From a virus: a stretch of 43,719 nt of DNA. This document shows positions 33,597 to 40,537 of this stretch, in pieces. Numbering within the stretch: position 1 is the first letter of the stretch; each line of letters begins with the position of its first letter. The notes under the pieces were generated by a model. That model was not told where the DNA came from. It did no database searches and worked only from the letters and a program-made list of their open reading frames with translations. A program made the position numbers and the translations under genes. The stretch lies in the IMG/VR virus record IMGVR_UViG_3300036985_002110, positions 1 to 43,719 of that record; one strand, 5' to 3'.

Positions 33597-34127
33597 CCCA
33601 TCATCACCGACCCGCGCCTCGCCGGTGAACGCCTGCTCCAGTTCGCGCGCGAGGGCCGCCTCGTGCAGTCCGCATGGCACGACGAGCAGGGCGGGCGCGA
33701 GATCGCTTGCCTGCTCGGCGCGGCTGCCGGGATCGACGATGCTGGCCAGTGCCCTGCATCGCTGATGCCGGCGTGGGTGGCGCACGCGCTGCCGGCGCTG
33801 TTCGATGGGCTGACCAAGGCCCACGCGCAGACGTTCGCCATCCGCTGGGGTGAGGCGATGGTGCGCGACGAGTGGGTGCGGATCGATTGGGACGCGGTGC
33901 GCACGCAGTGGCTGGCGTTTGTGGTGGCGCAGGCGAAGGACGCCGCCGCCGCCGCCGCCGCCTACGCCGCCGCCGCCAACGCCGCCTACGCCAACGCCGC
34001 CTACGCCTACGCCAACGCCGCCGCCGCCGCCGCCGCCGACGCCGACGTCGCCCGCGACGCCCGCGACGCCCAAGGCGACGCGCTCATGGACGCCATCGAG
34101 CGCGCCATGGAGGTGGCCCGTGGCTGA
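33588..34127 (+). CDS. Alanine-rich repeat protein, paralogue 2 (179 aa)
   Basis: GTG 33588 is set by GGAGG at 33577-33581 and overlaps the previous stop by eight bases; the long frame open from 33201 is only a shadow of the GCC tract. The head domain repeats paralogue 1: AGERLLQFAREGRLVQSAW, GREIACLLGAAAGI, AGQCPASLMPAWVAHALP. The alanine section is shorter (about residues 118-155) and uses Asn and Tyr rather than Ser as spacers. The tail is identical to that of paralogue 1. Two copies of different helix length suggest dosage or a length-variable function; no activity can be assigned. Confidence 0.75.
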   Translation: MADPIITDPRLAGERLLQFAREGRLVQSAWHDEQGGREIACLLGAAAGIDDAGQCPASLMPAWVAHALPALFDGLTKAHAQTFAIRWGEAMVRDEWVRIDWDAVRTQWLAFVVAQAKDAAAAAAAYAAAANAAYANAAYAYANAAAAAAADADVARDARDAQGDALMDAIERAMEVARG

Positions 34128-34128
34128 C
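34049..34128 (+). repeat. 80-bp perfect direct repeat, copy 2
   Basis: Second copy of the repeat at 33517-33596. It again ends with GGAGG and GTGGCTGAC, so the next, unrelated gene (34120) starts with the same ribosome site and codons as paralogue 2. Recombination between the copies would remove one alanine-rich gene cleanly and keep the downstream gene in register. Confidence 0.9.
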
Positions 34129-34749
34129 TCCATCACCCCCGAGCGGCTGCGCGAGATCGCCAGCAGCGATCCGCTGGTGCTTGCCATCTGCGCGAAGCTG
34201 GGAGAGCCGTCGTGGGCGGATGTGCGCGCCATCGCCGCTGAACTCCTCGCCGCCCGCGCCCGTATCGCCAAACTGGAGCAGCAGCCGCCGATGAAGCTTG
34301 TGGATTTCGGCGTCGGCTTTAACTGGGCCGGGCTGCGCGAGGACATGCAGCGGCTGCGGGCCGAGCGCGACGCCGCCCGCGCCCAACTGCACGCCGACGA
34401 TCAACTCGCATGGCAGACGCTCGGCAAGCCCGAGGGGACGTACAGCACGACCAACGTGCAGCGGCTGTGCGACGAGGTGGAGCGGCTGCGGCTGGCGATT
34501 CGCTTCGGCGGGTGCTCTGCCGTCCATGCCGCCTCGTTGAGCGAGGCAGGCGGCGAGTGGGCCGTGAAAGCCGTGCAGGACGTGGACGGCCTCCGCGCCG
34601 AGGTGGAGCGGCTGCAAGAGCAAGTGCAGTGCCGTGGCTGCGGCGGCACGGTTGGCGATCACCTCGCGCCGGACCAAGGCGGATGCCCCGGGCGATTCGT
34701 GATCGACGGCGTGGAGATGGTTCCCGCGAAGCACAAGGAGCCGCAATGA
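34120..34749 (+). CDS. Coiled-coil protein with Cys cluster (209 aa)
   Basis: GTG 34120 uses the repeated ribosome site described for the 80-bp repeat. The product is helical with coiled-coil segments (about 40-56, 65-95, 115-130 and 150-167) and a C-terminal Cys cluster CRGCGG...GGCPG (about 169-190) that could bind zinc. It resembles small early phage proteins with Glu/Arg/Leu heptads that bind DNA or proteins, without a known activity. It overlaps the previous gene by eight bases and the next by four, in a continuous chain of overlapping genes to 36723. Confidence 0.72.
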   Translation: MADSITPERLREIASSDPLVLAICAKLGEPSWADVRAIAAELLAARARIAKLEQQPPMKLVDFGVGFNWAGLREDMQRLRAERDAARAQLHADDQLAWQTLGKPEGTYSTTNVQRLCDEVERLRLAIRFGGCSAVHAASLSEAGGEWAVKAVQDVDGLRAEVERLQEQVQCRGCGGTVGDHLAPDQGGCPGRFVIDGVEMVPAKHKEPQ

Positions 34750-35288
34750 CCGACACCAACGAACTGCGGAAGTTGCTGGCTGCTGCGACGCCGCTGCCGT
34801 GGATTGTTCAAAAGGAAGATTACTTTGGGTCATGGTCGGTCACCGGGACGGCTAACGATCCCGTGCCTGGGTTGTGGCGGACTGAACCGGAGGCTTTCGA
34901 CGACGGCAGCGCGCATGGGGAATACGGCCCTAGCTGCAAGGAACCGACCCGCGACCTGATCGTCGCCGCCGTCAACGCCCTGCCCGCGCTGCTGGACGAA
35001 CTCGACGCCGCCCGCGCCGAGGTGGCCGAAGCCAAGCGCCTCGACGGCGTGCGTCTGGCACAGATCGCATCGTTGCAGGAGATCATCCGCAACGACACCA
35101 CGCCGGCTGGTGTCGAGGTGGCAAGGTTCCGCTCTGAGGTGCAGCGGCTGCGCGCCGACATGCGCGAGGCGATGGAGTTGCTGCGCGCACACGGCCATCC
35201 GCCGAATTGGCTGAACCTGGGAGAGGCCGCCAACTGGAACACGCGTTACGGGCGGCTGCTGAAGAAGCACAAGGAGACGAACCAATGA
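34746..35288 (+). CDS. Ead/Ea22-like phage protein (180 aa)
   Basis: The N-terminus, NELRKLLAAATPLPWIVQKE, matches the opening of the Ea22/ead-like family ('LR.LAEAATPGPW') of accessory phage proteins. Next comes VSLIVAA-type text (RDLIVAAVNALPALLDELDA, about 77-96), also typical of the family, then a coiled coil (about 85-150). The C-terminus reads HKETNQ. ATG 34746 overlaps the previous stop (ATGA). Ea22-like genes lie in early accessory regions and have no settled function. The stop/start junction to the next gene is one of three similar junctions in this genome. Confidence 0.72.
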   Translation: MTDTNELRKLLAAATPLPWIVQKEDYFGSWSVTGTANDPVPGLWRTEPEAFDDGSAHGEYGPSCKEPTRDLIVAAVNALPALLDELDAARAEVAEAKRLDGVRLAQIASLQEIIRNDTTPAGVEVARFRSEVQRLRADMREAMELLRAHGHPPNWLNLGEAANWNTRYGRLLKKHKETNQ

Positions 35289-35488
35289 GACCCACCCCCG
35301 CGACCATGTCAGACTCCCATCTGCTCGACGAGTACCTCACGGACTACCGCGACTGCGGCAGGCGGCATGCGGCAATCCGCGCCGAACTGGAAAGTCGGCT
35401 TGCGGCGTGGCCCGAGATCGCAAAGCTGCGGGCCGAACTCGATGCCCGCGACGCGCTGCTGGCGAAGCGCAACGAGACGAACCAATGA
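35285..35488 (+). CDS. Short helical protein (67 aa)
   Basis: ATG 35285 follows AAGGAGACG and overlaps the preceding stop (ATGA); ATG 35306 is a second choice. The 67 residues form one charged helix or coiled coil rich in Arg, Glu and Leu (AKLRAELDARDALLAKR near the end), with C-terminus NETNQ like the neighbouring HKETNQ. Function unknown. It may belong to the group of tiny coiled-coil phage proteins that act by binding host enzymes, but no evidence singles out a partner. Confidence 0.65.
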   Translation: MRPTPATMSDSHLLDEYLTDYRDCGRRHAAIRAELESRLAAWPEIAKLRAELDARDALLAKRNETNQ

Positions 35489-35691
35489 ACACCGCCGACA
35501 ACGCCCTGCTCGTCGCCGTGATGCGCTCGCTCGACCTGGCCAAACTCGGCGGCGTCGGGCGCATCGACATCGACGCCGCGACGCCGGACGGGATCGCAGC
35601 CGTCACGTTGCTGGCCATGCCCACGCACGTTGCCGACCGCGTGCTCAAGGAGTTGCAGCTCCACGCGACCGACATCGGGAGGGCGAAGTGA
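35485..35691 (+). CDS. Hypothetical protein (68 aa)
   Basis: ATG 35485 overlaps the previous stop and follows GAGACG. The product contains a helix, a short strand region (GRIDIDAATPDGIAAVTLLA, about 27-46) and a final helix, suggesting a small alpha/beta fold. No Cys cluster, hydrophobic segment or catalytic motif. Transcribed and translated with its neighbours as shown by the four-base overlap. I do not recognise it. Confidence 0.65.
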   Translation: MNTADNALLVAVMRSLDLAKLGGVGRIDIDAATPDGIAAVTLLAMPTHVADRVLKELQLHATDIGRAK

Positions 35692-35981
35692 CCACACAAC
35701 GAGAATACGCTGACGGAGCACTTTCGCTTCTGCTAGCAGATCGGCAAATAACGCAACTCGAAATGCGTGTGCTGCACAACTACTTGCGCCGCGCGCTCCC
35801 TCTGCTGCTAAACTTGTGGGACGCTGCGCAGGAAGTGGCAGGCACAATCAGCATGCGCAAAGAGCACTCATGCTTTCACACCTACGGCTTCTTGGATGGC
35901 TTCTTGGATGAAGAGCCAGCACTCAAGATGCTTGGCGCGCTAGATGAACTTAGGCGTAGCGTGAGCAAGGAGGCGAAGTGA
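35688..35981 (+). CDS. Hypothetical protein (97 aa)
   Basis: GTG 35688 overlaps the upstream stop (GTGA) and follows GGGAGGG. The 97-residue product is helical with a mixed hydrophobic/acidic pattern (RQITQLEMRVLHNYLRRALP near residue 19) and aromatic residues near 63-70 (HSCFHTYGF). It uses more A/T-ending codons (gct, tca, gca, aat) than the adjacent genes, so it may have come in by transfer. Function unknown. Confidence 0.65.
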   Translation: MTTQREYADGALSLLLADRQITQLEMRVLHNYLRRALPLLLNLWDAAQEVAGTISMRKEHSCFHTYGFLDGFLDEEPALKMLGALDELRRSVSKEAK

Positions 35982-36241
35982 CCAAGCGCAAAGTTTTCCG
36001 CAACCGCTACTGCATGCAGTGTGGCGAGATCCTGCCCGTCAGTTCGCAGGGCGGCTTCTGTTCGTCACAGTGCAGTCGCACGATGAAGGCGCAGCGTGGC
36101 AACGTCTACGCCACCGAGACGGCAGAGATCCAAGAGGCTCTGCGCACGGTGAAGTTGATGAAGCTCTACGCCGAGCTAGACCGTTGCGCGACGCACTGGG
36201 AGCGTGCGAAGATCCAGGCGGAGATCGAAGCTACCAAGTGA
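35978..36241 (+). CDS. Small zinc-finger protein (87 aa)
   Basis: GTG 35978 overlaps the stop of the previous gene and follows GGAGG. Residues 12-32 hold CMQCGEILPVSSQGGFCSSQ with C-x2-C and C-x3-C spacing, a typical zinc ribbon/knuckle; the rest is a positively charged helical region. Small zinc proteins next to RusA and recombination genes in phages often bind nucleic acid. It overlaps the RusA gene start by four bases, which suggests coupled synthesis. No specific family is recognised. Confidence 0.72.
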   Translation: MTKRKVFRNRYCMQCGEILPVSSQGGFCSSQCSRTMKAQRGNVYATETAEIQEALRTVKLMKLYAELDRCATHWERAKIQAEIEATK

Positions 36242-36723
36242 GCTACCGCTTTTTCGTCCCAGGAACCCCCGTCGCCCAGCCGCGAGTCAAGGCCACGCGC
36301 CGGGGGCGGTTCATCCAAATCTACACGCCGAACGACGCCGACGAGTGGAAGGCGTGCGTGCGCAAGGTCAGCGCGCAATACAAGCCGGGCAGCATCCTCA
36401 CAGGCCCAGTCTACGTCCGTCTGCTGTTCGCCATGCCGCGCCCCAAGAGCTTGAGCACAAGGACGTACAAGGACGAGATCCACCGTCCGCACATCTTCAA
36501 GCCGGACGTAGACAACCTTACCAAGGCCGTGCTCGATGCGATGTCGGAGTGGTGGACCGACGATTGCCTTGTGGCTATGGTGCAGGCGTCGAAGTGGTAC
36601 GCCCGCGTCGGTGGAGCGACAGGCGTTGAGGTCCACGTTCACGAACTCGACATGCCAGGACAGCCAGTCCGCTCAAAAAAGGAGCGTCACCCGCCGTTCT
36701 CGCATCAGACATCAAAGGTCTGA
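36238..36723 (+). CDS. rusA: RusA-family Holliday junction resolvase
   Basis: Endonuclease that resolves Holliday junctions during phage recombination. The 161-residue product has RFFVPGTPVAQPRVK at the start and the family signature KPDVDNLTKAVLDAM (about 88-102) followed by WWTDDCLV (about 105-112): acidic residues that bind Mg2+ in E. coli RusA. GTG 36238 overlaps the previous stop by four bases, and no better ATG is available. It ends the first early operon; its last 12 bases overlap the 3' end of the repressor gene on the minus strand. It complements the exonuclease/RecT pair at 38252-40014. Confidence 0.92.
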   Translation: MSYRFFVPGTPVAQPRVKATRRGRFIQIYTPNDADEWKACVRKVSAQYKPGSILTGPVYVRLLFAMPRPKSLSTRTYKDEIHRPHIFKPDVDNLTKAVLDAMSEWWTDDCLVAMVQASKWYARVGGATGVEVHVHELDMPGQPVRSKKERHPPFSHQTSKV

Positions 36724-36954
36724 AGAAGCAGCCTTGGCGCACTGCCGTTCGATCGCGGCGATGACCTCGTCAGGCGTCGCCCCAACGGCCTGCGAGAGAG
36801 CGTGCAAGGTGGCCCGCCGCATGCGGGCAGGCGGCACGAAGCCCATGCGCAGGTCGTACAGGGCGCGCTGGGACAGGTGGCAAGTCCTGGCAACGTGGCT
36901 CCAAGAGCCGGGGATGCGGGCCAGAAGGTCGGTCAGAGTCGGCAGTTGATCCAT
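36712..36954 (-). CDS. Small HTH transcriptional regulator (80 aa)
   Basis: Start at the ATG whose first base is 36954 on the minus strand, with AGGAGG six bases upstream (the frame is open further, without a ribosome site). Residues about 16-38 (WSHVARTCHLSQRALYDLRM) form a Cro/CI-like helix-turn-helix, followed by a helix bundle and a short basic tail. It faces away from the early operon at 37032; the shared 77-base region contains the promoter of that operon. It probably represses its own and the divergent gene. No integrase or CI-type peptidase domain is present, so it may be an early regulator rather than a lysogeny switch. Confidence 0.82.
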   Translation of the reverse strand: MDQLPTLTDLLARIPGSWSHVARTCHLSQRALYDLRMGFVPPARMRRATLHALSQAVGATPDEVIAAIERQCAKAASSDL

Positions 36955-36975
36955 GATCCTCCTACCCCTACCGGC

Positions 36976-37010
36976 GTTTTCAGGATCTTCCACTTGCAAC
37001 CGCCGAAAAC
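36976..37010. promoter_or_regulatory. Inverted repeat in divergent promoter region
   Basis: GTTTTC (36976-36981) and GAAAAC (37005-37010) form a perfect 6-bp inverted repeat with a 23-base spacer spanning the -35 box of the 37032 promoter: a candidate operator for the divergent HTH regulator. Confidence 0.35.
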
Positions 37011-37021
37011 TTCGCTAGTCT
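36994..37021 (+). promoter_or_regulatory. Putative promoter of second early operon
   Basis: TTGCAA (36994-36999), 16-base spacer, TAGTCT (37016-37021), with the ATG of the first gene ten bases further. The same 16-base spacing and CGCTA context recur in the 40987-41014 promoter. Confidence 0.5.
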
Positions 37022-37031
37022 CTTCCTCGAC

Positions 37032-37286
37032 ATGGTGACACCTCAAGAAGCAAAAGCGATGCGCGACGCTCTTCGCGCAGCGATAGTGACGGCCAGGGAA
37101 GCCTTGGACAAGTGCGGCATCTGCCAACAGCACGACATGCTGTTGCCGCTGCGTTTTTCGGGCAAGGAGTGGAGCTCAGGTCGGCTGTCGATCTACATCG
37201 ACACCGCCGAGCGTGCGCTCCACGAAATCGTCTGGACACTTGATCGGCTGGAAAAGAAAGCCGCCGAGGAGTCGAAGTCGTGCTAG
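37032..37286 (+). CDS. Hypothetical protein (84 aa)
   Basis: First gene of the operon, ATG 37032; no Shine-Dalgarno is needed if the message starts a few bases before the start codon, and none is visible. The product has a helical N-terminal half (MVTPQEAKAMRDALRAAI), an internal C-x2-C (CGIC, about 28-31), a single aromatic strand region and a charged C-terminal helix ending in a free Cys. Function unknown. Its link to the PP-loop gene two genes downstream suggests a shared task but does not prove it. Confidence 0.65.
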   Translation: MVTPQEAKAMRDALRAAIVTAREALDKCGICQQHDMLLPLRFSGKEWSSGRLSIYIDTAERALHEIVWTLDRLEKKAAEESKSC

Positions 37287-37492
37287 ACCTTGCCAAGAAG
37301 CTGCGCGACATCGAGGAGTTCCTCAACCAAGTTGAGCCGTACACACTCACGAACGATCTGAAGATCCCATTCGATCGCGGAGATGCCGCCGGACGCATTC
37401 GCGTAGCTTTGACGCTGGCAAGCGATGCAATCCGCATCGCCCGGTTGGCGGCGATCGAAGCGTCTTCCATGCCGCAGGAGAGCGTGGCGTGA
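37280..37492 (+). CDS. Hypothetical helical protein (70 aa)
   Basis: GTG 37280 follows GAGGAG (37266-37271) and overlaps the end of the previous gene by seven bases. The 70 residues are helical with regular Leu/Ile spacing (KKLRDIEEFLNQVEPYTL, about 6-23) and end in a small Met/Ala region. No motif is visible. Its stop overlaps the start of the PP-loop gene by four bases (GTGA), so the three genes are translationally linked. Confidence 0.6.
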   Translation: MLDLAKKLRDIEEFLNQVEPYTLTNDLKIPFDRGDAAGRIRVALTLASDAIRIARLAAIEASSMPQESVA

Positions 37493-38250
37493 CGCTTTCG
37501 GCGGTCAGTTACGGCGGCGGCGTCAACAGCGTCGCCGTCTGCATTGGGTTGGTTGAGCGAGGCGAGTTGCCGGACCTCGTCATGTTCGCCGACACGGGCG
37601 GCGAGCGGCCAGAGACGTACGCGCACATCAACATAATGTTCGACTGGCTGACGGGCCACGGCATCAAGTGCGTCACCGTGCGCAACCAGCCTGCTTCTGG
37701 CGACAAGACGCTGGAGGAGAACTGCTTGCGCCGCAAGGAGCTTCCGAGCTTGGCCTATGGTTTCAAAGGCTGCTCTGTCAAGTGGAAGCGGCAGCCGATG
37801 GACCGCTTCTTGCGCCAAGAATACGAGCCGAGCATGGCCCTGCTGAAGCAGGGCATCAAAGTCACGCGAATCATCGGCATCGACGCTGGTGAAACCCGCC
37901 GCGCCAAACTGCCGCCCGATGAGCACTTTATCTATCGATACCCATTGGTCGAGTGGAACTGGGACCGCGATGACTGCATCGCCGTGATCGAAGCGGCTGG
38001 CCTGCCGATCCCGCCGAAGTCGTCCTGCTTCTTTTGCCCTGCGATGCGCAGAGCCGAGATCCGCGACCTGATGGAGAAGCATCCAGACCTGTACCAGCGC
38101 GCAGTCGCCATCGAGAAGAACGCCGAAACGCACACCGTGGCCGGTCTGGGCCGCAATTGGAAATGGTCTTCGCTGGCCGAGGACAAGCAAATGACATTCA
38201 AGTTCCCCGAACCCCAAGCACCATGCGATTGCATGGACGGAGACGAGTAG
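37489..38250 (+). CDS. PP-loop (PAPS reductase/ATP-pyrophosphatase-like) protein
   Basis: 253 residues of the adenine-nucleotide alpha-hydrolase superfamily. The PP-loop SYGGGVNSVA is at residues 7-16, followed by a FADTGGERPETYAH stretch (about 34-47) that fits the family's second ligand region. C-terminal Cys-rich motif SSCFFCPAMR near 178-186 is typical of phage PAPS-reductase-like and DndC-like proteins and may hold a zinc or sulphur intermediate. In phages such proteins are frequent but their substrate is often unclear: sulphate reduction, or thiolation of nucleic acid. No dnd partner genes are present. GTG 37489 overlaps the stop before it. Confidence 0.85.
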   Translation: MTLSAVSYGGGVNSVAVCIGLVERGELPDLVMFADTGGERPETYAHINIMFDWLTGHGIKCVTVRNQPASGDKTLEENCLRRKELPSLAYGFKGCSVKWKRQPMDRFLRQEYEPSMALLKQGIKVTRIIGIDAGETRRAKLPPDEHFIYRYPLVEWNWDRDDCIAVIEAAGLPIPPKSSCFFCPAMRRAEIRDLMEKHPDLYQRAVAIEKNAETHTVAGLGRNWKWSSLAEDKQMTFKFPEPQAPCDCMDGDE

Positions 38251-38251
38251 G

Positions 38252-39193
38252 ATGATCCGCGAACATTTCGACATCACCGACGAGCAGGCGTGGCTGGATG
38301 CCCGCGCCCGTGACCTGACCTCCACCGAGGTCGCCGCTCTCTACGACCTGTCGCCGTACACCTCGCGTTTCGAGTTGTGGCACCGCAAGCGGCTGACCAT
38401 GGCCGAGGCCAAGCCCGACACCGAGCGCATGAAGTGGGGGCGTCGCCTGGAGGCGGCCATCGCCGCCGGCGTCGCCGAGGACAACGGCTGGACGGCGCAG
38501 CCGCGCAAGATCTACCAGCGCGTGCCCGAGCTTCGGCTCGGTGCCTCGTTCGACTGGGAAGCGATGCACGACGGCAAGCTGGGCTTGATGGAGATCAAGA
38601 ACGTCGATCGCCGCATCTTCGATGACCAGTGGAACGAGATCGGCGACCAGATCGAAGCACCGCCGCACATCGAGTTGCAGCTTCAGGTGCAACTGCTGGT
38701 TTCGGGCTTGTCGTGGGGTGCCATCATCCCGCTGATCGGTGGCAACACAAGCAAGGTGCTGCTGCGCACGCCCGACCCCCAGGTCGCCGCCAGCATCAAG
38801 GGGGTGGTGTCCGCGTTCTGGGCCAGCATCGACGCTGGCGTCGAGCCGGAGGCCGACTATGCCAAGGACGGCGAGTTCATCCGTTCGCATCTGCGCAACG
38901 GCAGCAGCGGCGAGATCATCAAGGCGTCCGACGAAATGGAAGCCGACATGGAGATGCTGCGCGACGCGCAACTGCGCCTGTCCGCCGCCGAGGAAGCCGT
39001 TGATGCCCTGAAGGCGAAGCTGCTGTACGCGGCACAGTCGGCAGGCAAGGTTGTTGGCCGCTGCGGGACGATCTCCTGCGGCTACCAAGAAGCCGTGCCG
39101 CCGAAGTTCATCACGCCCGACATGGTCGGGCAGCCCATCGGTGGCCGCAAAGGCTTCCGATCGTTCCGATTCACCCCGAAGAAGGAGAAGTGA
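38252..39193 (+). CDS. YqaJ-type viral recombinase / exonuclease
   Basis: Lambda-exonuclease superfamily nuclease, 313 aa, producing 3' single-stranded tails for RecT annealing. Visible motifs: the opening LTSTEVAALYDLSPYTSRFE (about 20-39) binding DNA, GRRLEAAIA (about 64-72), LGASFDWE (about 94-101), GLMEIKNV (about 110-117) and HIELQLQVQLLVSG (about 138-151), which together supply the D-(D/E)xK active site and Gln. The C-terminal ~100 residues add a coiled coil and a helper domain. ATG 38252 lies one base behind the previous stop with GACGAG before it. Confidence 0.92.
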   Translation: MIREHFDITDEQAWLDARARDLTSTEVAALYDLSPYTSRFELWHRKRLTMAEAKPDTERMKWGRRLEAAIAAGVAEDNGWTAQPRKIYQRVPELRLGASFDWEAMHDGKLGLMEIKNVDRRIFDDQWNEIGDQIEAPPHIELQLQVQLLVSGLSWGAIIPLIGGNTSKVLLRTPDPQVAASIKGVVSAFWASIDAGVEPEADYAKDGEFIRSHLRNGSSGEIIKASDEMEADMEMLRDAQLRLSAAEEAVDALKAKLLYAAQSAGKVVGRCGTISCGYQEAVPPKFITPDMVGQPIGGRKGFRSFRFTPKKEK

Positions 39194-39195
39194 CC

Positions 39196-40014
39196 GTGTC
39201 AGACGTTCCCCAGACCGTTCCCCCGCAGGCCCGCCAGCTTGCCCCGATCGAAGCCTTCCGCGAGACGCTGAAGGCGATGGACAGGGAGTTCGCGGTGGCC
39301 CTGCCGCCGCAGATCCCCGTGCAGAAGTTCGTACGCACCGTGGTGACCACGGTGCAGATGAACCCCGACTTGCTGAACGCCGACCGGCGCAGCCTGTTCG
39401 CCACCGCCATGAAGGCGGCGCAGGACGGGCTGCTGCTGGACGGGCGCGAAGCCGCCCCCGTGATCTTCCGCACCAAGGAAGGGCCGAAGGTCCAATACAT
39501 GCCGATGATCGGCGGCTTGCTCAAGAAGCTGCGGAACAGCGGCGAGCTTCTCAGCATCAGCGCGCACACCGCGCACGAAAACGACAAGTTTGAGTACGAG
39601 CTTGGCGACGATGAGAAGATCGTCCACAAGCCGCGCCTCGACGGGCCGCGTGGGCTGGTGATCGCCGCCTACGCCGTCGCCAAGACGAAGGACGGGGGTA
39701 TTTACCGCGAGGTCATGTCCGTCGAGGACATCGAGAAGATCCGCAACGTCAGCAAGGCACGCGACAGCGGCCCGTGGGTCCAGTGGTACGAGGAGATGGC
39801 CCGAAAGACGGTGCTGCGCCGCTTGATGAAGCGGTTGCCGTCGAGCGCAGACATCGACGCCCTGACCGATGCCGATGACGAGACGTTCGACTTCAAGCAG
39901 GCGACCGCGCCCGTCGCCGCCGCGCCCGTCAGCCCGATGGAGGCCCTGCGAGCCAAGATCGGAGTCGAGGTGCAGCAGGAGCCGATGGACCAAGACACGC
40001 CCGCCGAGGGCTAG
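39196..40014 (+). CDS. recT: RecT single-strand annealing protein
   Basis: 272-residue ring-forming annealing protein that pairs complementary single strands made by the upstream exonuclease. GTG 39196 is chosen over GTG 39190 because AAGGAG (39182-39187) is eight bases away; at 39190 it would be two. Family features: FVRTVVTTVQMNPDLL (about 48-63), SLFATAMKAAQDGLLLDGREA (in part, about 70-90), YMPMIGGLLKKLRNSGE (about 103-119) and the C-terminal ARKTVLRRLMKRLP (about 202-215). Exonuclease plus RecT adjacent to each other are the usual phage recombination pair. Confidence 0.93.
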   Translation: MSDVPQTVPPQARQLAPIEAFRETLKAMDREFAVALPPQIPVQKFVRTVVTTVQMNPDLLNADRRSLFATAMKAAQDGLLLDGREAAPVIFRTKEGPKVQYMPMIGGLLKKLRNSGELLSISAHTAHENDKFEYELGDDEKIVHKPRLDGPRGLVIAAYAVAKTKDGGIYREVMSVEDIEKIRNVSKARDSGPWVQWYEEMARKTVLRRLMKRLPSSADIDALTDADDETFDFKQATAPVAAAPVSPMEALRAKIGVEVQQEPMDQDTPAEG

Positions 40015-40017
40015 TCC

Positions 40018-40047
40018 TTGCGCTGAACCGCCAACGCCCGATACTCC
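40018..40047 (+). promoter_or_regulatory. Possible promoter, near-leaderless
   Basis: TTGCGC (40018-40023), 18-base spacer, TACTCC (40042-40047), with ATG 40053 only five bases after the -10 box. The -35 box lies right behind the RecT stop. Weak match, but it follows the pattern of the other phage start sites. Confidence 0.35.
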
Positions 40048-40052
40048 CCCAC

Positions 40053-40274
40053 ATGGACGAAAGCGACATCTGCGAAGCCTGCGGCCAACGCATGCAGGGC
40101 CTCGCCGTGTACGTCCGCCGTGTGCGGGGGGTGCTGTCGGTGTGCCCGTCCTGCCACGACAATCTAGCCGTTGTGGCAGGGAGCACTCCATGGGCGTTGT
40201 ACGAGCGGCCCTCAACCAAGAGGGGCGGATCTGCGGTCAGCATCACCACCGCGCCAAGCTGTCGGACAGCCTAG
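40053..40274 (+). CDS. Small zinc-ribbon protein (73 aa)
   Basis: ATG 40053. Residues 7-10 (CEAC) and 31-34 (CPSC) make a C-x2-C...C-x2-C zinc ribbon; between them is a basic strand region (RVRGVLSV). The last 28 codons overlap the next gene in another frame. Zinc ribbons with this spacing are common small phage transcription or translation regulators. The promoter-like sequence just upstream and the lack of a clear ribosome site favour a near-leaderless start. Confidence 0.6.
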   Translation: MDESDICEACGQRMQGLAVYVRRVRGVLSVCPSCHDNLAVVAGSTPWALYERPSTKRGGSAVSITTAPSCRTA

Positions 40275-40537
40275 TCCAGAAGCTGCGCGACCTGCACGAA
40301 AAGTACGGACTCGGCTGGCGACGCCTTAGCGCGCAGTTCGAGTTGACTCCCATCACCGTCAAGAAGATCCTGGCCTACGAGAGGCGCAACTGCACCGTAG
40401 TGGCCTACAAGCAGATATGCAGCTACGAGCGATCAACTGTCCCAAGTGCGGACGGCAACTCAAAGATGTCTTCGCCACCGAGCGAGAACACAAGGTCGCC
40501 AGAGAGTGCAAGCGGTGCGCCTCCAACTGGATCGTGA
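40190..40537 (+). CDS. HTH DNA-binding protein (115 aa)
   Basis: ATG 40190 follows GGGAG (40180-40184). Residues about 23-62 (KLSDSLVQKLRDLHEKYGLG, then WRRLSAQFELTPITVKKI) form a resolvase/Hin-like helix-turn-helix. The C-terminal 50 residues are Ser/Pro-rich and run through the next gene in another frame, so the functional part probably ends near residue 68. Overlap with the previous gene is 85 bases. Phage HTH proteins of this kind often serve as late regulators and could read the duplicated late element; no evidence connects the two. Confidence 0.6.
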   Translation: MGVVRAALNQEGRICGQHHHRAKLSDSLVQKLRDLHEKYGLGWRRLSAQFELTPITVKKILAYERRNCTVVAYKQICSYERSTVPSADGNSKMSSPPSENTRSPESASGAPPTGS

